A DNA stretch of 14,629 nt from Collinsella sp. (GCA_019425005.1 JAHYYK010000044.1:369-14997), one strand, 5' to 3'. Positions 1 to 6,482 are shown, counted from the first letter of the stretch. The notes: generated from the letters alone by a model not told the origin. Program-made: numbers and translations.

Positions 1-58
1 CCAGAAGGTCTATGCCGCCTTGCTTCAAGGCACCTTGCTCGCTCTGGCGGGTTTTCGC
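1..58 (+). other. Left chromosomal flank of the IS; hairpin, possible weak terminator
   Basis: No gene is visible here. The stretch is rich in inverted repeats: GCCTTG (17-22) pairs with CAAGGC (26-31), AAGGT (5-9) with ACCTT (32-36), CCAGA (1-5) with TCTGG (43-47), and alternatively CCGCC (15-19) with GGCGG (46-50). The last option is followed by TTTT at 52-55, so this could be a weak rho-independent terminator of a rightward gene lying left of the window. The IS has inserted immediately after it. The assignment as a terminator is an inference, and a structured RNA 3' end is an alternative. Confidence 0.3.
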
Positions 59-61
59 TCA

Positions 62-75
62 TATGACCCAATCCG
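62..75. repeat. Subterminal inverted repeat, transposase-distal end
   Basis: TATGACCCAATCCG is the exact reverse complement of 1569-1582. If the ends are joined through the shared TCATA, the circle junction contains the palindrome GGGTCATATGACCC. A perfect -35 hexamer TTGACA lies just inside this end on the minus strand (complement of 77-82) and faces outward, as in IS1111 elements that build a promoter at the circle junction. However, with the simplest junction no good -10 falls 16-18 nt downstream. Confidence 0.85.
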
Positions 76-92
76 CTGTCAAGAGCCACAAT

Positions 93-128
93 GGCCCCGC
101 CGACCGCTTGCAATCGGTCGGCGGGGCC
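93..128 (-). other. Perfect 14-bp GC-rich hairpin near the IS end
   Basis: GGCCCCGCCGACCG (93-106) and its complement (115-128) enclose an 8-nt loop CTTGCAAT. It lies between the guide-RNA region and the inverted repeat. No T-tract follows on either strand, so it is not a classical terminator. It may define or protect the 3' end of the bridge RNA, or block read-through; these roles are inferred. Confidence 0.7.
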
Positions 129-310
129 TGCCGTTAACCCGTCCCGGTCCGCCCCGGCATGTCATCGACGCCTTCGGCTCAGTCTCATATCCGCGGATAC
201 CGTTCTGTCGGCCCGCACTCCATTCCTTCGGCGGGGTTCCCCAAGTCTGTCGAGGCGCATGCGGAGGGCTCCGCGCGCACAGCGAAATAGGGGGTATCCC
301 CGAAGGCCGC
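93..310 (-). ncRNA. Candidate bridge RNA / seekRNA of the IS1111-type element
   Basis: This is the non-coding end downstream of the transposase, where IS1111-group elements encode their guide RNA (family knowledge). Read on the minus strand it forms two stem / internal-loop / hairpin units. Unit 1: outer stem 300-306 with 225-231 (CCUUCGG/CCGAAGG), inner stem 291-294 with 239-242, loop arms 279-289 and 243-254, apical hairpin 275-278/255-258 plus 270-274/261-265. Unit 2: stem 199-201/146-148 plus 193-196/149-152, loop arms 185-192 and 153-166, apical hairpin around 167-184. Arms of unit 1 match the two chromosomal flanks and unit 2 partly matches the IS ends, as expected for target- and donor-binding loops. 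Competing local pairings exist (GGGG-AUA-CCCC at 290-301). The 5' and 3' ends of the RNA are not determined. Confidence 0.6.
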
Positions 311-336
311 CCGGCTCGCCGGGACGGGGGCTATGT

Positions 337-1458
337 CTATTCCGCGCCCTCCCGGCACATCATGCCGAGGGCCCAGAGCCACCTCACGAGCTCGGCCGCG
401 GTGGCCGCGTTAGCCTTCGCCTGGGGCATGCCGCGGGCGAGCATCTCCTCGCGCCGCCGCAGGAGCCGCTCGGACCCCTTCCTCCCGTGCATCCTTATCT
501 CGAGGGGCACGCCCGTATCCCTTGGCATGAGCTTCGGCTGGTGCCGTGCCGCGGCGTAGCACCATGAACCCTCAACGGCCAGCTTCCTCACGAGCGCGTT
601 GCCCGCACCGCTGATGCCTCCGAGCCGCACGGAGTCGCCACTCGACCTCTGACTCGGCGCGAGGCCGAAATAGGCCGTGACCTGCCTTCCGGAACGGAAT
701 CTCGTGAAGTCGCCGACCTCGGCCGAGAAGGCTGCGGCCAGCGCGAAGGCGCAGCCCTTGATCGACTGGAGGGCGGCCACCTCCGCGGCGATCGGGCTGG
801 CATCCACGGCCGCCCTGTACTCGGAGAGCAGATCCGCCCGGGCCTCCGCCGCGGCCTCGACCTCGCTCCTCAGAGCGGCGAGCGTCCGAACCCCGCCATC
901 GTCCTCCGGCCTGACCTTGTCGAGCCACCTCAGGAAGTCGTAGGTCCAGTACTTCCTCGGGTTGCCGGCGGGCGTGGTGCCGCCGTAGGCGAACCCTCGC
1001 TTTGCGAGGAAGGCGAGCAGCCGCTGCTTGGCGGTCGCCAGGCGCGCGGTCGCCCCGTCGTAGGCGCCGGCGAGGTCCCTGATGCCCTCGACCTCGGGGG
1101 AGGGGACCCATACGGGGGAGATGTCGTGGGCGAGTATCGCCTTGGCCATCCTGGCGGCGTCGTTCCTGTCGTTCTTGGAGGCCGAGTCGGCGGCCGACCT
1201 GGGGATCTTCGAGACCGCGGCGACGACGCACTCGACGCCGAGCCCGGCGAGCTCCCTTTGCGGGGCGAAGCCGAGGTAGCCGCTCTCGTAGGCCGCGAGC
1301 GACGGCCCGGGGAACCCATCCATCCACCCGGCGATCTCGCCCCAGGGGTTGCCGGGGAACCTCCTCGTCACGGCCTCGCCGGTGTCCGCGTCGAGGGCGC
1401 AGACGGTGGTCGACCTCAGGTGGACGTCCATCCCGAACGCGGTAGAATACTTTGGCAT
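337..1458 (-). CDS. IS110/IS1111-family DEDD transposase (recombinase)
   Basis: This 373-aa RNA-guided recombinase would cut and rejoin the IS ends and the target through a circular intermediate. The N-terminal RuvC-like DEDD domain has D11 (FGMDVH), E58 (AYESGYLG) and D97/D100 (KNDRND). A helical middle follows at about 115-220. The C-terminal Transposase_20 domain is at about 226-305 (LQSIKGC, then TAYFGLAPSQRSSG, GGISGAGN), with the candidate catalytic serine at S272 or S273. The length is normal for the family (about 330-420 aa). ATG at 1458 is preceded by GGGAGG. No frameshift or stop interrupts it. The family assignment is firm, and IS1111-group membership follows from the flanking repeats and long 3' non-coding end. 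Confidence 0.95.
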   Translation of the reverse strand: MPKYSTAFGMDVHLRSTTVCALDADTGEAVTRRFPGNPWGEIAGWMDGFPGPSLAAYESGYLGFAPQRELAGLGVECVVAAVSKIPRSAADSASKNDRNDAARMAKAILAHDISPVWVPSPEVEGIRDLAGAYDGATARLATAKQRLLAFLAKRGFAYGGTTPAGNPRKYWTYDFLRWLDKVRPEDDGGVRTLAALRSEVEAAAEARADLLSEYRAAVDASPIAAEVAALQSIKGCAFALAAAFSAEVGDFTRFRSGRQVTAYFGLAPSQRSSGDSVRLGGISGAGNALVRKLAVEGSWCYAAARHQPKLMPRDTGVPLEIRMHGRKGSERLLRRREEMLARGMPQAKANAATAAELVRWLWALGMMCREGAE

Positions 1459-1519
1459 GGGAGCCTCCCAACCTCGTTGCGGCGCGGCTGCGCCTATGGC
1501 ACTTCAACATCATTGTCGC

Positions 1520-1560
1520 AGCCCCGACCCGCGGTCACGAGCGGGGGCTCCTGTCTTTTT
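1520..1560 (+). terminator. Rho-independent terminator inside the IS, antisense to the transposase
   Basis: CCCGC (1528-1532) pairs with GCGGG (1541-1545) and the flanking AGCC with GGCT (1520-1523/1546-1549), followed by TTTTT at 1556-1560. It faces rightward, so it would stop transcription entering the element from the left before it reaches lspA. It also sits in the transposase leader, where such hairpins commonly damp impinging transcription in insertion sequences. Confidence 0.5.
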
Positions 1561-1568
1561 AGTGCCCT

Positions 1569-1582
1569 CGGATTGGGTCATA
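1569..1582. repeat. Subterminal inverted repeat, transposase-proximal end
   Basis: CGGATTGGGTCATA is the exact reverse complement of 62-75. It is followed directly by the right chromosomal flank beginning at about 1583. Confidence 0.85.
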
Positions 1583-1684
1583 GTGTCTGTTGGTAACGAA
1601 TCATCGGCTATTTCGTTGCTGGTCAATATAAGATATTGATTTGCGTTAAACGTAATTCGATGTTCTTGAGGGTAGGGGATTGAT
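1583..1684 (+). other. Right IS flank and lspA leader
   Basis: This 102-bp stretch between the IS and lspA is AT-richer than its surroundings and holds no gene. GTCTGTTG (1585-1592) matches one guide arm of the candidate bridge RNA. TATAAG at 1627-1632 could be a -10 element for lspA, but I see no convincing -35 at the right distance. A ribosome binding site AGGGG lies at 1674-1678. Confidence 0.4.
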
Positions 1685-2284
1685 TTGGGTCGTACTGGGG
1701 ATATGACGCCGCCTTTGCGTTGGCGGTTGGGTGTTGCTGGTGGGATGGCGCTGGTTGTGCTGCTTCTTGACCAGCTGACCAAGTTTGCGGTTCGTGCCGT
1801 GGGCGACGCTTTGCATGTGACCGTCATCCCTGGTGTCATCGACTTTATGTTTGTCCGCAATATCGGTGCCGCCTTTAGCATGGGCGAGGGGCATGGCATC
1901 GCGTTTGCCGTGCTGGCGTTGGCGGTCATTATCGCTATTTTTGTGTACCTCGTTCGTGCACCCCAGCTTGCCCATCTTGAGGTTGTGGGCATGGCGATGG
2001 TTGCGGGCGGTGCTATCGGTAACGCAATCGATCGTTTGGCCTTTGGCTTCGTGACCGATTTTATTGCCACCACCTTCATCGACTTCCCCGTCTTCAATGT
2101 GGCCGATATCGGCATTACGGTCGGTGTAGTGCTCGCCCTCTTCGGTTACATGTTCTTGAGCCCCGCGGCCCGTGAGGTCGATGCGACCGCCGAGCTTAAC
2201 GCCCGTGATGAGGCCCGCGCCAAGCGCAAGGCTAAACAACGTGGGGAGCGTGCCCGCAAGATTCGTGAAAGGAATGAGCGCTAA
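1685..2284 (+). CDS. lspA: Lipoprotein signal peptidase (signal peptidase II)
   Basis: LspA is a membrane aspartyl peptidase that removes signal peptides from diacylglyceryl-modified prolipoproteins. This 199-aa copy has about four membrane helices and the family motifs VRNIGAAFSM (57-66), GNAIDR (112-117) and FNVAD (137-141), giving catalytic D116 and D141. The chosen start is TTG at 1685, because AGGGG ends 6 nt before it; the ATG at 1703 has a poorer site and would remove six residues. The C-terminal tail (about 162-199) is unusually charged and Lys/Arg-rich and lies beyond the conserved core. Its stop overlaps the next start by 1 nt, so the two are translationally coupled. An IS lies about 100 bp upstream and may have cut the gene off from former operon partners. 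Confidence 0.95.
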   Translation: MGRTGDMTPPLRWRLGVAGGMALVVLLLDQLTKFAVRAVGDALHVTVIPGVIDFMFVRNIGAAFSMGEGHGIAFAVLALAVIIAIFVYLVRAPQLAHLEVVGMAMVAGGAIGNAIDRLAFGFVTDFIATTFIDFPVFNVADIGITVGVVLALFGYMFLSPAAREVDATAELNARDEARAKRKAKQRGERARKIRERNER

Positions 2285-3297
2285 TGGCCGACATCCATAT
2301 CCTTGTTGCCGACGATGCCGCTGGTCAGCGTCTTGACGCCTATCTGGGCGCCAATGACGGCTGCCCTACGCGCTCTGCCTGCGCGCATCTGATTGAGGGT
2401 GGGGCCGTAGTGGTCAATGGCGAGACCTGCCTGTCCAAAAAGTACGCCGTGCGAGCCGGTGACCGTATTTCGGTTGATTTGCCCGAGCCGCACGATCCCA
2501 CCGATGTGATTCCCGAGGCCATCCCGCTCGACATTCGCTACGAGGACGACTATCTCATCGTGCTCTCCAAGCAGCGCGGCCTGGTGTGCCATCCTGCGCA
2601 TGGTCATGAGAGCGGTACGCTCGCGAATGCCCTGGTCTATCACTGTGGTATCGACCATCTGGGCACCGTGCAGGGCGAGGACCGCCCCGGTATCGTGCAT
2701 CGTTTGGATCGCGATACCTCAGGTCTTATGCTTGCGGCAAAGGACGACGACACCCAGCGCGCGCTCCAAAATCTTATCCGTACGCGCACGCTCGACCGCC
2801 GCTACATTACGCTCGTTCACGGGCACATCGCCATGGACGAGGGCACCATCAACACCGGTATTGCCCGATCGACGCGCGACCGCGTGAAGATGGCGGTTTC
2901 GGACGATCCCTTTGCGCGCCAAGCCATCACGACCTTCAAGGTCCTTGAGCGTTTTGATTCCACGCGCTTTGATGACGGCTACACACTCGTTGAGTGTCAC
3001 CTGTTTACCGGTCGCACGCATCAGATTCGCGTGCACATGCGCCATATCAACCACGCCTGCGTGGGCGATCCGCTCTACGGCAAGTGCGATGCACGCGCCG
3101 ATCAGGGTCTGACCAGGCAATTCCTCCATTCCTGGCGCGTAGCGTTCGATCATCCCGTGACGGGGGAGCGCATTGAGCGCCGCGACGAGCTGCCGTGGGA
3201 TCTCGCTGCGGTTCTTGACGACCTGGCCCCGCGTTCGCTTGGTCGCACTGCTGCCGGCGACGAAATCGTACCGCAGCTCGGCCTGCTCGAAGCCTAG
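2284..3297 (+). CDS. rluD: RluA/RluD-family 23S rRNA pseudouridine synthase
   Basis: This enzyme isomerises specific uridines in structured RNA, most likely large-subunit rRNA. The 337-aa protein has an N-terminal S4 RNA-binding domain (about 14-66, QRLDAYL to GDRISVDL). The catalytic domain follows at about 85-300, with HRLDRDTSGLML (139-150) containing the catalytic aspartate D142, and the later TGRTHQIRVHMRH motif. Length and order are typical of RluD. ATG at 2284 overlaps the lspA TAA (TAATG). An lspA-rluD pair is a widespread arrangement. The exact target uridines cannot be read from the sequence, so RluD rather than another RluA paralogue is an inference from the neighbour and the S4 domain. 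Confidence 0.9.
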   Translation: MADIHILVADDAAGQRLDAYLGANDGCPTRSACAHLIEGGAVVVNGETCLSKKYAVRAGDRISVDLPEPHDPTDVIPEAIPLDIRYEDDYLIVLSKQRGLVCHPAHGHESGTLANALVYHCGIDHLGTVQGEDRPGIVHRLDRDTSGLMLAAKDDDTQRALQNLIRTRTLDRRYITLVHGHIAMDEGTINTGIARSTRDRVKMAVSDDPFARQAITTFKVLERFDSTRFDDGYTLVECHLFTGRTHQIRVHMRHINHACVGDPLYGKCDARADQGLTRQFLHSWRVAFDHPVTGERIERRDELPWDLAAVLDDLAPRSLGRTAAGDEIVPQLGLLEA

Positions 3298-3315
3298 CCA
3301 GTATTAGGTGGTTTC

Positions 3316-3344
3316 TTGAACGCCCCTAGCCTGCGGTAAGATAT
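3316..3344 (+). promoter_or_regulatory. Candidate promoter of the glycosyltransferase gene
   Basis: TTGAAC (3316-3321) is a -35-like hexamer, followed 15-17 nt later by TAAGATAT (3337-3344) as a -10-like element. It lies about 35 bp upstream of ATG 3380 in the short gap after the pseudouridine synthase. This is pattern matching only. Confidence 0.4.
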
Positions 3345-3379
3345 ACGGTTGTTTACGTAACGCGTTCCTGGGAGCCTGC

Positions 3380-4675
3380 ATGCTCGCCTTTTTACAAACC
3401 AACACACCCATCGTGATCTTCAACCAGATTGTCGTCACGCTGCTCACGGTCTGCTTCTTGTACCAGGTGGTCTTCTTTGTCATCGGTGCTCTCCGCGGCG
3501 AGGTCGCGCCTCCCAAGGCCAAAAAACTCCACCGGTATGCCTTCTTTATTGCAGCACACAACGAGGAGGCCGTTATCGCCAACCTCGTTCGCTCCATCAA
3601 GGACCAGGATTATCCGTCCGAGCTCATCGAGGTCTTTGTCGTCGCCGATGCCTGCACCGATAACACCGCGCAGCTCGCGCGCGAGGCGGGCGCTGTCGTG
3701 TACGAGCGAAACGACCTGGCCCGTAAAGGCAAGAGCTGGGTCATGGACTTTGGTTTTGACCGCATTCTTAACGAGTATCCCGATACCTTTGAGGGCTACT
3801 TTATCTTCGATGCCGACAACGTTATCTCCCGCGATTACGTCTCCAAGATGAATGACGCCTTTGACCAGGGATTCCATGTGGTCACAAGCTACCGCAACTC
3901 CAAGAACTTTGGCAGCTCGTGGATCTCGGCTGCCAACGCCACTTGGTACCTGCGCGAGGCGCGTTTCCTTAACAACGCGCGTAATATCTGCAAGACGTCC
4001 TGTGCCGTCTCGGGTTCGGGCTACCTCATCTCCGCCAGTGTTATCGAGGGTATGCACGGCTGGCAGTTCCACACGCTGACCGAGGATATTCAGTTCACCA
4101 CGTTCTGCGCCATTCACGGCATTCGCATTGGCTATGCGCCGGCGGAGTTTTTTGACGAGCAACCCGTGACGTTTAAAGCGTCTTGGAAGCAGCGTATGCG
4201 CTGGACCAAGGGCTTCTACCAGGTGTTCTTTACCTACGGTAAGCATCTGGTCAAATCGACGTTTTGCTATCATCGCTTTGCCGCATATGACATGTTTATG
4301 ACCATCGCTCCGGGCATGTTGCTGTCCCTGATCTCCATGCTCGCCAACGCTACCTTTCTCATCGTGGGCGGGCTTTCGCATGGCTTCTTGGCCACCGAGG
4401 TCGAGATGCAGGCTTGTGCCGCCTCGCTCATTATGACCTTCGCGATGATGTACCAGACCTTCTTTATCCTGGCGCTGCTCACGACCATCTTTGAGTACAA
4501 GCATATTCACTGCGCGCAAAAGTGGCGTCTGGTGACCAACCTGTTTACCTTCCCGATCTTTATGTTCAGCTATATCCCCATTACGGTGGCTGCTCTGTTC
4601 CTAAAGGTCGACTGGGTCCCGACGCAGCACGCCGTGAGCGTTACCCTCGACGAGGTCATGCAAGGCGCCAAATAA
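3380..4675 (+). CDS. Membrane glycosyltransferase, family GT2
   Basis: This 431-aa enzyme probably transfers sugar from a nucleotide-sugar to a cell-surface glycan at the cytoplasmic membrane. An N-terminal helix (about 12-37) is followed by a GT-A domain (about 50-280). The domain has the opening AHNEEAV (59-65), D90 in VVADACTDNT, the metal-binding FDADN (143-147), the acceptor-site TED (234-236) and QRMRW (271-275). The D, DxD, TED, QxxRW set is that of processive-type GT2 enzymes such as hyaluronan, chitin or poly-GlcNAc synthases. Several helices follow (about 305-335, 345-375, 395-415). GGGAG precedes the ATG. It is bounded by its own candidate promoter and a strong terminator, so it is probably monocistronic. 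Donor and product are unknown. Confidence 0.85.
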   Translation: MLAFLQTNTPIVIFNQIVVTLLTVCFLYQVVFFVIGALRGEVAPPKAKKLHRYAFFIAAHNEEAVIANLVRSIKDQDYPSELIEVFVVADACTDNTAQLAREAGAVVYERNDLARKGKSWVMDFGFDRILNEYPDTFEGYFIFDADNVISRDYVSKMNDAFDQGFHVVTSYRNSKNFGSSWISAANATWYLREARFLNNARNICKTSCAVSGSGYLISASVIEGMHGWQFHTLTEDIQFTTFCAIHGIRIGYAPAEFFDEQPVTFKASWKQRMRWTKGFYQVFFTYGKHLVKSTFCYHRFAAYDMFMTIAPGMLLSLISMLANATFLIVGGLSHGFLATEVEMQACAASLIMTFAMMYQTFFILALLTTIFEYKHIHCAQKWRLVTNLFTFPIFMFSYIPITVAALFLKVDWVPTQHAVSVTLDEVMQGAK

Positions 4676-4683
4676 CCACGATC

Positions 4684-4723
4684 AAAACCACCACAAATGG
4701 ACAGTACCTTTGTGGTGGTTTTT
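4684..4723. terminator. Strong bidirectional rho-independent terminator
   Basis: AAAACCACCACAAA (4684-4697) and its perfect complement (4709-4722) enclose an 11-nt loop, and the 3' arm ends in TTTTT (4719-4723). The opposite strand also ends in a T-run. It lies 8 bp after the glycosyltransferase stop codon. Confidence 0.9.
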
Positions 4724-4754
4724 GCGTTTGAGCTGCTGCCCAAGGAGGTGTTCG

Positions 4755-5177
4755 ATAATCTATATCCCGTTTTGGATTTGCATCTTTGCCGGCGCGGCGA
4801 TTGATGCCCGTGAGCGACGGTTTCCCAATCAGCTTGCCGGCGCGTGTGCGGTGGCGGCGTTTGCAGGCGTTTGGCTCGACAGGGGCATTAACACGGCGCT
4901 TGAGCACGCCGGTCTTGCGGCCATCGTCTACCTTGCCCTTGTGCTTACTGAGTCGCTCTGGCGTCGTATTCGCCACGCTCCCGGCATTGGCATGGGGGAC
5001 GCCAAGGCGCTCTTTGCCCTTTGCATCCTCGACCCTCTGGGTGGCATCGTTGCGTTTGCTGTCTCGCTCCTTGCCCTTGCTGTCGCCTGCCCCATCACAA
5101 AATCGCGCTCCTTGCCATTGCTGCCGTTTTTAGTGCCGATATTTGCCATAATCGAGGTCGTGGGTAGTACGCTGTAA
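4755..5177 (+). CDS. A24 prepilin-peptidase-like membrane protein (TadV/CpaA-like), non-canonical start
   Basis: The family consists of membrane aspartyl proteases that process type IV pilin or pseudopilin leaders. Both active-site motifs are present: AIDARERRFPN and GIGMGDAK, with D17 and D82 counted from codon 4755. The 140-aa protein is the minimal A24 core of several hydrophobic helices, without the N-methylase part of PilD. The start is problematic. A perfect AAGGAGG (4742-4748) sits 6 nt before ATA 4755 and 9 nt before ATC 4758, but no ATG, GTG or TTG lies nearby in frame. The in-frame upstream TTGs (4710, 4722, 4728) lie in or next to the terminator stem and before that ribosome binding site. 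Starting at 4755 gives the N-terminus normal for the family. No pilin or Tad genes are visible in the window. Confidence 0.75.
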   Translation: MIYIPFWICIFAGAAIDARERRFPNQLAGACAVAAFAGVWLDRGINTALEHAGLAAIVYLALVLTESLWRRIRHAPGIGMGDAKALFALCILDPLGGIVAFAVSLLALAVACPITKSRSLPLLPFLVPIFAIIEVVGSTL

Positions 5178-5207
5178 TCGTTGCGCGCCCTTTTTAAGGA
5201 GCATGCC

Positions 5208-6422
5208 ATGGCAATCAATCAACAGACAGCCGCCATCAAGGCGCGTATGGATCGCATTCCCTCGGCGTTGTCGCCCGAGCTGGTCGAGCGTATCGCTGCC
5301 GACCGTGCCTCGGGTGTCGTTAACCCTTATCGATGCAACGATGGTCAGGTCATCCGCCGTGTTGATCGAGCCGCAGACCAAGGCACGCTCATGCGTCCGG
5401 CCTTTATGCGCGATGCCGAAAAGATTCTCCATCTGCCTACGTACGCCCGATACGCCGGCAAAACTCAGGTTTTCAGCTTTCGCAGCAACGATGATCTGTC
5501 GCGTCGTGGCCTGCACGTGCAACTTGTTTCGCGCATCGCACGTGATATCGGTTGCGCCCTGGGGCTCAACTGCGATCTGATCGAAGCGATTGGTTTGGGC
5601 CACGACTTGGGCCATACACCCTTCGGCCACGCCGGTGAGCGATTCCTCAACGATATCTATCACGAGCGCACGGGTCGTTATTTTTTCCATAACGTGCAGT
5701 CGGTCCGCGTGCTCGACGCGCTGTACGGCCGCAACGTGTCGCTCCAGACGCTCGACGGCGTGCTGTGCCATAACGGCGAGTACGAACAGCGCGTCTTTGA
5801 GCTCTCGGACATGAGCTCCTTTGAACAGTTTGATCAGACGGTTGAGGACTGCATTGCCACGGGTTATAGCGCAATTGAGCACCTGCGTCCCATGACGCTC
5901 GAAGGCTGCGTGGTCCGCATCTCGGATATCCTTGCCTACGTTGGACGCGATCGCCAAGACGCCATTGCGGCGGGACTGCTGTCACCCGAAGCTTTTGATG
6001 ACGGTCGGGGCGGAGCATACAACAGCTGGATCCTCACGCATGCCTCCATCGATATCGTTGAACACAGCTATGGCAAGCCGCACATCGAGATGAGCGAGGA
6101 CCTGTTTGAGGAAATCCGTCGGGCCAAGCGCGAGAACTACGAGAAGATCTATAGCAAGGGCGGTATCGAGGGCGACTCCGAAAAGGAGCTGCGCGAGGCC
6201 TTCGAAAAGCTCTACGACCGTTGCCTGCAGGATATAAACGATATTTCGCGCATTGAGCAGCAGCTTTCCTACTACGATCGCACCTATGCGTGGCAGGAAG
6301 ATAAGGACCAGGCGGTTGTGGATTACATTGCGAGCATGACGGACGGCTATTTCTGCGAGCTGACGAGCAAGTTGTTCCCGGGATTGAAGTTTCCGCACCG
6401 TACCTATATTAACGAACGGTAG
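5208..6422 (+). CDS. dgt: HD-domain deoxyguanosinetriphosphate triphosphohydrolase-like protein
   Basis: dGTPases hydrolyse dNTPs to the nucleoside and tripolyphosphate, adjusting the DNA precursor pool. The 404-aa protein carries the family hallmarks: KTQVF (85-89), H103 in GLHVQLVSRIARDI, then LNCDLIEAIGLGHDLGHTPFGHAGE, with the metal-binding pair H132/D133 and H136 and H141 nearby. A later aspartate in VVRISDILAYVGRD probably completes the HD site. ATG 5208 is chosen because AAGGAG lies 6 nt upstream; a longer reading from TTG 5181 would swallow that site. It follows the A24 gene by 30 nt and may be cotranscribed with it. Substrate preference (dGTP or other dNTPs) cannot be read from the sequence. 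Confidence 0.85.
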   Translation: MAINQQTAAIKARMDRIPSALSPELVERIAADRASGVVNPYRCNDGQVIRRVDRAADQGTLMRPAFMRDAEKILHLPTYARYAGKTQVFSFRSNDDLSRRGLHVQLVSRIARDIGCALGLNCDLIEAIGLGHDLGHTPFGHAGERFLNDIYHERTGRYFFHNVQSVRVLDALYGRNVSLQTLDGVLCHNGEYEQRVFELSDMSSFEQFDQTVEDCIATGYSAIEHLRPMTLEGCVVRISDILAYVGRDRQDAIAAGLLSPEAFDDGRGGAYNSWILTHASIDIVEHSYGKPHIEMSEDLFEEIRRAKRENYEKIYSKGGIEGDSEKELREAFEKLYDRCLQDINDISRIEQQLSYYDRTYAWQEDKDQAVVDYIASMTDGYFCELTSKLFPGLKFPHRTYINER

Positions 6423-6431
6423 TTCGTATTT
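6412..6431 (+). terminator. Weak hairpin at the end of the dGTPase gene
   Basis: ACGAAC (6412-6417) pairs with GTTCGT (6422-6427) around a GGTA loop that includes part of the TAG stop codon, followed by the A/T-rich ATTTATT. The stem is short and the T-run broken, so termination would be weak. Confidence 0.3.
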
Positions 6432-6437
6432 ATTCGG

Positions 6438-6443
6438 TATACT
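6438..6443 (+). promoter_or_regulatory. Candidate -10 element of rarA
   Basis: TATACT lies 39 bp upstream of the rarA ATG. No recognisable -35 hexamer lies 16-18 nt upstream of it. It is a plausible vegetative -10 but uncertain. Confidence 0.3.
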
Positions 6444-6482
6444 GTTGGTGGAAAACGTTTTTGATTGACGCACAGGATGGCT

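Larger units (their letters stand above)
62..1582 (-). mobile_element. Complete IS110-family (IS1111-type) insertion sequence
   Basis: The element is bounded by perfect 14-bp subterminal inverted repeats, TATGACCCAATCCG at 62-75 and its complement at 1569-1582. It carries one DEDD transposase on the minus strand. The long non-coding end lies downstream of the transposase (62-336) and the short one upstream (1459-1582). Subterminal repeats plus a long 3' end are the hallmarks that separate the IS1111 group from classical IS110. A TCATA pentamer occurs at both boundaries (59-63 and 1578-1582), so the exact crossover lies within it and the unit is about 1519 bp. No longer target duplication is seen, as expected for the family. 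The element is visibly more GC-rich than its neighbours. All parts look intact, so it may be active. Confidence 0.92.

Noticed and set aside
93..128. Hairpin considered as a single CRISPR repeat or a classical terminator
   Set aside because: There is only one copy with no spacers, and no T-tract follows on either strand.
572..1513. 313-codon frame overlapping the transposase on the same strand
   Set aside because: Arg/Gly-rich shadow of the DEDD transposase frame; the transposase frame carries all family motifs without interruption, so no programmed frameshift is needed.
1608..1615. CTATTTCG in the right flank also matches the guide arm region (complement of 283-290)
   Set aside because: It lies about 26 bp from the insertion boundary, too far for a target-guide contact; the match to 53-59 at the boundary explains the arm better.
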